Shown one piece after another: positions 1 to 5,385 of a DNA stretch of 5,385 nucleotides. Origin of the DNA: an uncultured Halomicronema sp. Lineage in GTDB: Bacteria; Cyanobacteriota; Cyanobacteriia; Phormidesmidales; Phormidesmidaceae. The stretch covers positions 1 through 5,385 of the forward strand of contig CALCPB010001014.1 in NCBI GenBank assembly GCA_937897665.1, in the 5' to 3' direction. Positions within the stretch are counted from its first letter, which is position 1, and each line of letters begins with the position of its first letter. Below the pieces are notes generated by a model. The model was not told where the DNA came from. It worked only from the letters and a program-made list of their open reading frames with translations, and ran no database searches. The position numbers and the translations under genes are program-made.

Positions 1-1449
1 GAATGAGTCTTTAATGTCAGGGCCGCTACCGGTGATGGTGTACTCGCGAATGCCTTTGTCATGCCAGGAACCGCGCATTTTAAAGACGTTCAGCGCCCGC
101 GACATTTCCCCCCGCACCTCAACATATTGCAGCATCAAAATCGTGTCGGTAATTGTTGAGATGTGCGACTCCGTGATGGAATGCAGCCCCATGAACTGCT
201 CCGTCGTGTTGGTGAAAAAGCCGGTGATCTCTTCTTGCTTGGCATAGCCCGTCACGCCGATGACAAACTGCCGGAAGGAACTATTGCTGACACCGCGATC
301 AAGGGCTGAGAGCGAATCGATCGCGATACGTGCCGGTTTGAATTCCGAAATTTGCGACTTGATAATTTGCAGATGATCTTCAAGACCAGCAGATTCGGGG
401 TAGGCACAGAGAATTTTTAGCAGGCCCTTTTGTTCCAGGTCTTCAAAATCGATGCCCCAAGAGGTGGCATTACGCAGCAACTGGGCGCGCGACTCTTCAT
501 AGGCAAAGAGAATGACCTTTTCGCCATTGGAGCAGCCGTTTTCCAGAAACTTGCTCACCAACAGCGTCTTTCCTGTACCGGTAGCCCCTGTCGCCAAAAT
601 AATCGAATCGCGGAAGAAGCCGCCGCCACACATTTCATCCAGGGTTTTCACCCCAGATGAGACCCGTACGTTAGACGATCGCTGGGTCAGACGCATGGCA
701 CCCAGTGGGAAGATATTGATGCCATCATCCACAATGGTGAACGGATATTCGCCCTTCATATGGGTGGTGCCGCGCAGTTTGAGAATCTCTAGGGTGCGCC
801 GCCGCCGTTCGCCTTCTAACACGTTGCGCACGATGACCACGTTATCGGACACGAATTCTTCGACCCCGTAGCGCGCCACCGGGCCATATTCATCGACCCG
901 CTCAGTCGTCATGATGGTGGTGACGCCCATCAGCTTGAGACGAGCTGCCAACCGAAAAATCTCGCGCCGCACCACCGAGGCTGCATCATACTGCTGAAAT
1001 ACGGCAGTCACCGAGTCGATCGACACCCGTTGCGCCTTGTATTTGCGGATGGCGTATTGAATACGCTCGATCAGCGCGGATAGATCAAAGTTGCCCACGA
1101 CATCTTGCCCTTCTGGATCGTGTGTCGCATCCAAATTAAAGAGCTTGCCTTCGTCTATCAGTTTTTGCAGATCCCAGCCAAAGCTTTGGGCGTTTTTGAC
1201 AATATCAGCGGGCGATTCTTCAAAGGTGACGAACACGCCGGGCTCGTCAAAATGGATGATGCCCAGATACAAAAACTGTACGGCCATCAGCGTTTTGCCC
1301 GTGCCTGACGTCCCGCTCACCAGGGTCGTCCGGCCAATCGGCAGGCCCCCGTGGCTGATATCGTCAAACCCTTCAATCAGAGTGCGAATTTTGGCAATGC
1401 TGTTGGAACGATTGATCGAATAGATATCGGTGGGAGGAGATTGGCTCAT
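1..1449 (-). CDS. kaiC: KaiC circadian clock ATPase/autokinase, C-terminus cut by window edge
   Basis: KaiC is the hexameric, two-lobed RecA-like ATPase at the core of the cyanobacterial clock; it autophosphorylates and autodephosphorylates over about a day. Translation from ATG 1449 gives 483 residues with no stop before the edge. The family is about 519 residues, so roughly the last 36 are missing, including the A-loop and KaiA-binding tail. The CI lobe (about 1-247) has Walker A GTSGTGKT with K52/T53, catalytic pair E77/E78, and D145-S146. The CII lobe (about 262 onward) has Walker A GATGTGKT with K294/T295 and E318/E319. The phosphosites sit in HSITESHISTITDT as T426, S431 and T432, the same numbering as Synechococcus elongatus, so there are no net indels to that point. 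Y402 is also kept. An AAAGAG Shine-Dalgarno-like sequence lies at 1454-1459, close to the start. It follows kaiB by 141 bp and is probably cotranscribed with it. Confidence 0.98.
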   Translation of the reverse strand, partial: MSQSPPTDIYSINRSNSIAKIRTLIEGFDDISHGGLPIGRTTLVSGTSGTGKTLMAVQFLYLGIIHFDEPGVFVTFEESPADIVKNAQSFGWDLQKLIDEGKLFNLDATHDPEGQDVVGNFDLSALIERIQYAIRKYKAQRVSIDSVTAVFQQYDAASVVRREIFRLAARLKLMGVTTIMTTERVDEYGPVARYGVEEFVSDNVVIVRNVLEGERRRRTLEILKLRGTTHMKGEYPFTIVDDGINIFPLGAMRLTQRSSNVRVSSGVKTLDEMCGGGFFRDSIILATGATGTGKTLLVSKFLENGCSNGEKVILFAYEESRAQLLRNATSWGIDFEDLEQKGLLKILCAYPESAGLEDHLQIIKSQISEFKPARIAIDSLSALDRGVSNSSFRQFVIGVTGYAKQEEITGFFTNTTEQFMGLHSITESHISTITDTILMLQYVEVRGEMSRALNVFKMRGSWHDKGIREYTITGSGPDIKDSF

Positions 1450-1590
1450 AGAACTCTTTAAAACAGCCTGATATTAAATCTCTAAGCGATTGTGGCTGGC
1501 TAAACAGGGCACCTAAGAGTAACGCGATCGCGACCAATTAGGAAAATCTCCGCCCTGCCCCACAATCAATACCTCTAAAACCTTACCAGG
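1450..1590. other. kaiB-kaiC intercistronic spacer
   Basis: This 141-bp gap separates the kaiB stop from the kaiC start. I see no GC-rich hairpin followed by a T-run on the minus strand, so nothing argues against a kaiBC dicistronic message. It contains a HIP1 octamer within a 10-bp palindrome (1523-1532). No ORF of note is present. Confidence 0.6.
1524..1531. repeat. HIP1 octamer GCGATCGC
   Basis: This is an exact copy of HIP1, the palindrome strongly over-represented in many cyanobacterial genomes. Besides the intergenic copies here and at 2179-2186 and 3362-3369, four lie inside the kinase-like gene at 4361-4368, 5039-5046, 5187-5194 and 5292-5299. Seven exact copies in 5.4 kb far exceed the roughly 0.1 expected by chance. 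Confidence 0.9.
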
Positions 1591-1905
1591 CTAGTTGTAC
1601 AGGTCATCCTCGCGCAGCTCTTCATAGAGTAAATCGAGCCCAATCAGCACACGCTCGCGATCGGACAAATCGCCAATGATTTTACGCACGGGTGGAGGCA
1701 AAATCTTGGCCAAGGTTGGGGTCGCCAGGATCTTGTCTTCCTCGGCGAGCTGCGGATTTTTGAGGACGTCAATCACTTTCAGGGCATAAACCCCCTGAAA
1801 CTCTTGCTCTAAGATTTGGTTGAGCGTCTTCAACGCGCGAACGGAGTTTGGCGTATTACCAGCGACATATAACTTCAAAACATAGGTCTTTTTGGATGTG
1901 TTCAT
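1591..1905 (-). CDS. kaiB: KaiB circadian clock protein
   Basis: KaiB is the small metamorphic clock protein. In its rare thioredoxin-like fold it binds the CI ring of phosphorylated KaiC and recruits KaiA and CikA. The product is 104 residues, against 102 in S. elongatus, and starts [20 protein letters not shown]. Conserved stretches include [31 protein letters not shown] and [19 protein letters not shown]. The fold-switch positions characterised in the thermophilic homologue are present with matching numbers: Y8, G89, D91 and Y94. The reading frame stays open upstream to a TTG at 1980, adding 25 residues, but ATG 1905 matches the known KaiB N-terminus, so I use it. A weak GGAA lies just before this ATG and no strong ribosome site is visible. 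It sits 296 bp downstream of kaiA and 141 bp before kaiC. Confidence 0.98.
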   Translation of the reverse strand: MNTSKKTYVLKLYVAGNTPNSVRALKTLNQILEQEFQGVYALKVIDVLKNPQLAEEDKILATPTLAKILPPPVRKIIGDLSDRERVLIGLDLLYEELREDDLYN

Positions 1906-1967
1906 AGTTCCAGAATCGACGACAAAAAACTCATGAGATGACGTTAGCTCCGCCTCTACCCAGTCAA

Positions 1968-1973
1968 AGCATA
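1968..1973 (-). promoter_or_regulatory. Candidate -10 element for kaiBC
   Basis: The minus strand reads TATGCT, which fits TANNNT. It would place a transcript start roughly 55 nt before kaiB. No -35 hexamer is recognisable, so an activator-dependent promoter would have to be assumed. TAAATT at 1980-1985 is an equal alternative. Confidence 0.2.
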
Positions 1974-2003
1974 GGGGCAAATTTATGATTCTCGCGCTGA
2001 TTA

Positions 2004-2015
2004 AAGGAATTCCTT
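2004..2015. repeat. 12-bp perfect palindrome upstream of kaiB
   Basis: AAGGAATTCCTT reads the same on both strands. It lies about 100 bp before the kaiB start and just upstream of the candidate -10 elements, where an operator could sit. About one 12-bp palindrome is expected by chance in a window this size, so only its position is suggestive. Confidence 0.3.
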
Positions 2016-2178
2016 GGGAACCAGGGAGGTAAACCCCCTCTCATCGACCCGATCGCGAATTGCCTGCGGCTCAACCGACCGTAGTGGAGCCTGCCCCCCT
2101 GTTTCCTGTGGACTCGGCATTCAAAAGATGGCTGTCGTCTGTACCTTGTAGTGGACTGGGGCCACCAGGGGGCACGGA

Positions 2179-2186
2179 GCGATCGC
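2179..2186. repeat. HIP1 octamer GCGATCGC
   Basis: Exact octamer located about 15 bp downstream of the kaiA stop codon. Confidence 0.9.
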
Positions 2187-2201
2187 CCCATGTGTTGCCG
2201 A

Positions 2202-3092
2202 TCAATGGCCTGACTGGCTACTCCGGTCTTTATGGGGAATCGAGCGGCGATACATTTCGCAGAGGTGGGCGATCACGTCGATCAGGGTGAGTCGATAGTC
2301 GAGCAAAATTTCTTCGCTACGGCCTTCGAGTTTGAGCTGGGTGGAAAAATCATCCATCAGCTCCATGTGAACTTCCACCAGTTTGGACACTGAAACATCG
2401 GCAAAAAAAGCCGTATTCACAAAATCATCGATCTTTTGGTTGAGCGCCTCGTTTTGGACAAAATAGCTCAACACAATCTGGCGATAGTCTTTGCGCAGTT
2501 GGGTAAAGACGACTTCGCGCTCCTCTGGCTTGAGGTTGCGAATGAAATTGTCGGGATTGCGCTTATAAAAAACTCCCATGTAGCCGAGGCGCTCGCGGAG
2601 TTTTTCGGTCAGGCGCTGCTGCTGCAGGCTCAACAGAAAGTGACGCGTATCCTCTAGCGATGGCATCGTCAGGCCTTCTGGGGCCTGGTGATGTAAGTGC
2701 AAGAAATGTTGAATGGCCTGGTGAATATGATCTTCCAGCTGAGAGAGTTCCGAGAGCGTGATCTGCATCGTCTCTTCGTGATAGCTCTCGGCCAGCACTT
2801 GGCGATCAACGGTTATTTCACCGGCAGACGCTGGCTGATCGTCCGCTTCGACTACCAGTACGGGCAATAAAACATCTCTTTTCTTAAGCGCGGCTAATAG
2901 CTCGGCCAGCCGGGGAGACAGCTCTAGCACCAAGCAGTCTATCCGGTGTCGGTTTTGCCCAATCCACGTCAAGAACGTTTCCAACGCATCGCTAGTGTGG
3001 ACTCGATAGGAGCCCGCATCTAGCGTCAACTCTAGGGCTTGGCTGAGCTGACGAGATTGCACAAAACCTCCGATCAGAAATTGTGAATACAA
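2202..3092 (-). CDS. kaiA: KaiA circadian clock protein, full-length form, TTG start
   Basis: KaiA is the dimeric activator that binds the KaiC C-terminal tail and pulls out the A-loops, favouring KaiC autophosphorylation. The 296-residue product (S. elongatus 284) has both parts. Residues about 1-135 form the pseudo-receiver domain; its third strand, IDCLVLEL, lacks the phospho-acceptor Asp, as expected. Residues about 165-286 form the four-helix dimerisation and KaiC-binding domain, with ERLGYMGVFYKR (167-178), NTAFFADV and HMELMDDF. The best-conserved stretch is EGRSEEILLDYRLTLIDVI, followed by AHLCEMYRRSIP. A short extra tail (HKDRSSQSGH) follows. The start is TTG: an in-frame TGA lies eight codons upstream with no ATG or GTG between, and MYSQFLIGGFV aligns with MLSQIAICIWV of S. 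elongatus. AGAGAG at 3102-3107, nine bases before the TTG, is the likely ribosome site. It is divergent from the kinase-like gene. Confidence 0.97.
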   Translation of the reverse strand: MYSQFLIGGFVQSRQLSQALELTLDAGSYRVHTSDALETFLTWIGQNRHRIDCLVLELSPRLAELLAALKKRDVLLPVLVVEADDQPASAGEITVDRQVLAESYHEETMQITLSELSQLEDHIHQAIQHFLHLHHQAPEGLTMPSLEDTRHFLLSLQQQRLTEKLRERLGYMGVFYKRNPDNFIRNLKPEEREVVFTQLRKDYRQIVLSYFVQNEALNQKIDDFVNTAFFADVSVSKLVEVHMELMDDFSTQLKLEGRSEEILLDYRLTLIDVIAHLCEMYRRSIPHKDRSSQSGH

Positions 3093-3096
3093 GGGT

Positions 3097-3117
3097 TCAG
3101 GCTCTCTGGAAAATCAT
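3097..3117 (-). other. Six-codon upstream ORF before kaiA
   Basis: An ATG at 3117 opens a frame of six codons (MIFQRA) and then TGA, ending four bases before the kaiA TTG in a different frame. The kaiA AGAGAG ribosome site lies inside it. The little ORF has no clear ribosome site of its own. It could be chance or could couple or modulate kaiA initiation. Confidence 0.2.
3102..3107 (-). promoter_or_regulatory. Ribosome binding site for kaiA
   Basis: The minus strand reads AGAGAG nine bases upstream of the TTG start at 3092. It is the only purine-rich candidate there and supports choosing that non-ATG start. Confidence 0.5.
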
Positions 3118-3165
3118 GAATACGTGACGGTCTGACTAGCTCAGGTCGGGAAACAGCAGGGATTG

Positions 3166-3194
3166 AGAGTAAAGGGAGACTCAACAAACGTCAA
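3166..3194 (-). promoter_or_regulatory. Candidate kaiA promoter
   Basis: The minus strand has TTGACG (3189-3194, five of six matches to the -35 consensus), a 17-bp spacer, then TACTCT (3166-3171, fitting TANNNT). This would start a transcript about 65 nt before the kaiA TTG. A run of seven to eight T residues lies directly upstream of the -35, resembling an UP-type AT tract. Confidence 0.45.
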
Positions 3195-3361
3195 AAAAAT
3201 TAAACCTTCATTAATTTAATCGTATTGTATGAGGTATCAGCAGCAATGCAGCTAGCAACCCAAAACCAGAAGTTGATGTAAAGCCGTCAGCAGGGGGCTC
3301 GATCAGGGTGGCTGATGAAGTTTCTGATGATGACCATAAATCGGGATGTGAGGGATTGTGG

Positions 3362-3369
3362 GCGATCGC
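3362..3369. repeat. HIP1 octamer GCGATCGC
   Basis: Exact octamer upstream of the chosen start of the kinase-like gene. It is extended by CGCGA on the right side. If the longer start at 3315 is used, it falls inside coding sequence. Confidence 0.9.
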
Positions 3370-3437
3370 TCGCGATACAGTCTGTTAGGCTGCTCGTGGG
3401 TGATCGGCCCTGCCCCCCGGCTGAAGCGGTATTAAAC

Positions 3438-5385
3438 ATGGTGTGGTTACCACTATCGGAATTTATCCGCGCTGCTCCCACTGGCTCAACGACCGGTGAT
3501 CCCAGCCGTTGGCTCGACGCTTGTCTGGCTAATGATGCCGATTGTGTGGTGCTGCTAGATCAGCAGGTGCCCATTCAGGTGTTAACCCTGCGTCACCTGA
3601 TGAATCTGGTTCGTGCCCCAGCGACGGCGGCTCCCGGCCATCATTTCGGCGGCCATAGCCACCCGACCTGCCCTTTGCCAGGAACCGGTGACACGCTCTC
3701 GCCCCCCTTGAGAATGATGCCCCTGACGGTGAGTGCGGCGGCGGCGGCCCAGCAGGTGGCCGCTGATCTGGACTGCTGCTGGCTCGTCATTGATGAACAG
3801 CAGCATTATCAGGGAGTGTTGGACACGGCGCGGCTGTTAGCGGCGGCTGTCACTACCCTTACGTCTCAGGAGGTTAGTACGGCCCAGCAGGAGACCGTTG
3901 CCGAGACTCAAACGTCAAAAAGCAATACGGCGCTGCTGACCTATTTAGGTCATGAGCTCAAGACACCCTTAACTTCTTTATTAGGGTTATCGAGCCTGCT
4001 CAAAATTGGCCGATTAGGCGACCTCACCCCACGCCAAGAACGCTACATTGGCCTGATTCAGCAACATTGTCGGCGACTGGCCGCCTGGGTCAATACGCTG
4101 ATTGATTTGGGTCGCATCGACAGCGGCACGCTCAATCTCATTCCGCAAATGGTGAATGTGGGCGACCTGTGGTCTGAGGCCTATCACCAGGCGATGCTGC
4201 GGGTGGGCCACGAGCCGACTGCGGCCTATCCCCGGCCAGCGATTCTAGACGATGAAGCCCACCCCATCACTCTGGTTGCTGATCAAACGCGGTTACAGCA
4301 GATGCTGAGCTGCCTCATTCAAACCGCGCTGGCAGCGCAAGGCTCCGGTGGCGCTGACCCGCGATCGCCCCTCGGAATTGCCCTTTGGGATGATTGGGTG
4401 GCGTTCACCGTTGAGCGGTTAGATGAGACCCTCTCTCTAGAACAGTTGGCGCAAACCATCCTGACCTTTCCGTTCCCCGAAAGCTCGGTGCCCTCGACTC
4501 CGATTTCTGCCGAAATGGGCCATTGGCTAGAGTGGCTGCTAGTGCGTAAGCTGGCGCAACAGCATCAGGGTGAACTGGTGTTGATGGTGCGCGCCGCGAG
4601 TCAAATTTGTCCGACGCTACTCATGCCCGTGACACCCGCGTCAGCGTCGCGGGGCAGCAGTCGATTTTTGTTGGTCGTCGCGCCGTTAGATCACCATTCA
4701 CTGCCGACCCTGTGGCAACAGGCGAATCAGCTGAGTTATCACCTGTTGATCACTGCAAATCTCAAAGATGCGGTGGAGGTGGCAACCCACTTACCCCTGC
4801 AGGCCGTGTTGGTGTTGATGCAGTCGCCCTCACAGCTGGCTGAGCTGCCACCGTTGCAGCTGGCCTTGGCCAACACCGACAGTTTGACGATCGCCCTGGT
4901 GCCACCGCAGCTATCGGCTTTGTTGGGCGAGTTGCCGCTTGATCGTGAATTGCTGTGGCCAACCGAGCGGTTAGGCAGCGTGCTACTCCAGCCGCCGGCC
5001 TCGTTGCCAGCCCCCAATCGGCTCACTATTTTATATTTGCGATCGCCGGAACCCTCGTCCACCCACGATTCCAAGTTTCCCCATATCTTTCACGATTTTG
5101 GCTGCCGTGTGCTGGAGGTCGATGATGTCGAGCAGGCTAGTTTGCTAAACCGGGTTTGGCAACCGGATGTTGCTGTTCTAGACCCCGCGATCGCCTCGCC
5201 GACGGCCTATTTGCAAAACCTGAGCCGATTTCCCCAGCTCACGTCGCTACCGCTGATCACCTTGACCATGACTGCCACGCAAGCGGCCCACGCGATCGCT
5301 GCATTATCGGTTTTTCCCTGTTTAGTCGAAGAGTCAGCCTGGAACACGCCAGACACCACTGAGCGTCTAACGACCTGGTTGATTC
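3438..5385 (+). CDS. Degenerate histidine-kinase-like protein with tandem receiver-like segments, 3' end cut by window
   Basis: I do not recognise this gene by name. The frame is open for 649 residues to the edge. Residues about 20-138 resemble a pair of CBS-type repeats (VVLLDQQVPIQVLTLRHLM; CWLVIDEQQHYQGVLDTARLL) split by a His-rich insert (H68, H69, H73, H75, C78). Residues about 163-232 are a clear HisKA dimerisation domain with H-box LGHELKTP, phospho-acceptor candidate H172. Residues about 240-385 follow the layout of a HATPase domain, but the N-box reads RLQQMLSCLIQTAL (Asn lost), the G1 DxGxG is ERLDETL, and the G2 glycines are replaced (MGHWLEWLLVRKLA). Residues about 408-520 and 527-649 resemble two receiver folds without most active-site residues; the second keeps D582. 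There is no signal peptide or membrane segment, so it is cytosolic. The start is uncertain: in-frame ATG 3315 (with AGGG upstream) would add 41 residues. A clock role is inferred only from its place beside kaiA. Confidence 0.85.
   Translation, partial: MVWLPLSEFIRAAPTGSTTGDPSRWLDACLANDADCVVLLDQQVPIQVLTLRHLMNLVRAPATAAPGHHFGGHSHPTCPLPGTGDTLSPPLRMMPLTVSAAAAAQQVAADLDCCWLVIDEQQHYQGVLDTARLLAAAVTTLTSQEVSTAQQETVAETQTSKSNTALLTYLGHELKTPLTSLLGLSSLLKIGRLGDLTPRQERYIGLIQQHCRRLAAWVNTLIDLGRIDSGTLNLIPQMVNVGDLWSEAYHQAMLRVGHEPTAAYPRPAILDDEAHPITLVADQTRLQQMLSCLIQTALAAQGSGGADPRSPLGIALWDDWVAFTVERLDETLSLEQLAQTILTFPFPESSVPSTPISAEMGHWLEWLLVRKLAQQHQGELVLMVRAASQICPTLLMPVTPASASRGSSRFLLVVAPLDHHSLPTLWQQANQLSYHLLITANLKDAVEVATHLPLQAVLVLMQSPSQLAELPPLQLALANTDSLTIALVPPQLSALLGELPLDRELLWPTERLGSVLLQPPASLPAPNRLTILYLRSPEPSSTHDSKFPHIFHDFGCRVLEVDDVEQASLLNRVWQPDVAVLDPAIASPTAYLQNLSRFPQLTSLPLITLTMTATQAAHAIAALSVFPCLVEESAWNTPDTTERLTTWLI

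Larger units (their letters stand above)
1906..2201 (-). promoter_or_regulatory. kaiA-kaiB spacer, expected to carry the kaiBC promoter
   Basis: This 296-bp gap lies between the kaiA stop and the kaiB start. In S. elongatus kaiBC is driven by its own strongly rhythmic promoter in the equivalent gap, so a promoter is expected here from that precedent. On the minus strand the TANNNT hexamers nearest kaiB that I noted are TATGCT (1968-1973) and TAAATT (1980-1985). Neither has a good -35 match at standard spacing. A 12-bp palindrome lies upstream at 2004-2015 and a HIP1 octamer at 2179-2186. I see no convincing terminator after kaiA, so readthrough from kaiA is possible. Confidence 0.5.
3093..3437. 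other. Divergent control region between kaiA and the kinase-like gene
   Basis: This 345-bp gap should hold promoters for both divergent genes. It contains an AT-rich tract at about 3181-3230, a good kaiA promoter candidate (3166-3194), the kaiA leader with a tiny ORF, and a HIP1 octamer at 3362-3369. On the plus strand, the only -10/-35 pair I found is TTAAAC (3200-3205) and TATTGT (3223-3228) at 17-bp spacing, which is weak. The right part (3282-3437) is an open frame continuous with the kinase-like gene, so part of it may be coding. Confidence 0.5.

Noticed and set aside
512..871. Plus-strand ORF of 119 codons
   Set aside because: It is antisense to kaiC, whose conserved protein explains the sequence.
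1091..1423. Plus-strand ORF of 110 codons
   Set aside because: Antisense shadow of the kaiC CI domain with low-complexity composition.
1906..1980. 25-codon in-frame N-terminal extension of kaiB starting at TTG 1980
   Set aside because: KaiB homologues begin at the position of ATG 1905, and the extension has no resemblance to a known domain and overlaps the likely promoter or leader.
2161..2173. GC-rich near-palindrome after kaiA as a terminator
   Set aside because: The stem would have a mismatch and almost no loop, and no T-run follows on the minus strand.
1964..2191. Minus-strand ORF of 75 codons in the kaiA-kaiB gap
   Set aside because: Composition is arginine-rich and unlike a folded protein, there is no recognisable homology, and it fills the expected promoter spacer; I treat it as a chance frame.
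4739..5074. Minus-strand ORF of 111 codons
   Set aside because: Antisense to the kinase-like gene, whose frame is open throughout and has domain structure.
3438..5385. Kinase-like gene as sasA or cikA
   Set aside because: It lacks the KaiB-like N-terminus of SasA and the GAF domain of CikA, and its ATP-binding motifs are degenerate.

Overview
The window is a kai circadian-clock locus from a cyanobacterium. Three minus-strand genes read, in transcription order, kaiA (3092 to 2202), kaiB (1905 to 1591) and kaiC (1449 to the left edge, C-terminal end cut off). A fourth, divergent plus-strand gene starts near 3438 and runs off the right edge. It encodes a large histidine-kinase-like protein that I cannot name. 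The Kai proteins, full-length KaiA, moderately high GC and seven exact copies of the cyanobacterial HIP1 octamer GCGATCGC all point to a non-heterocystous cyanobacterium, perhaps a Leptolyngbya-like filamentous form. The genus is a guess. Full-length KaiA with its N-terminal domain argues against heterocyst-forming Nostocales, whose KaiA is typically short.

Layout: 1-1449 kaiC (483 visible residues, numbering identical to Synechococcus KaiC through S431/T432); 1450-1590 a short kaiB-kaiC spacer without a clear terminator; 1591-1905 kaiB; 1906-2201 a 296-bp spacer that should carry the kaiBC promoter; 2202-3092 kaiA, which begins with TTG; 3093-3437 a 345-bp divergent control region with a plausible kaiA promoter and a six-codon upstream ORF; 3438-5385 the kinase-like gene.

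Function: KaiC is the ATPase/autokinase oscillator. KaiA promotes its phosphorylation, and KaiB, after switching fold, sequesters KaiA on the KaiC CI ring. All signature residues I could check in KaiB and KaiC are intact, so the oscillator looks functional.

The most unusual item is the divergent gene. It has a good H-box (HELKTP, H172), but the ATP-binding domain that follows has lost recognisable N, G1 and G2 boxes. It is followed by two receiver-like segments that have lost most phosphotransfer residues. It looks like a pseudo-histidine-kinase with tandem pseudo-receivers, placed head-to-head with kaiA. A role in clock input or output is inference from position and architecture only.
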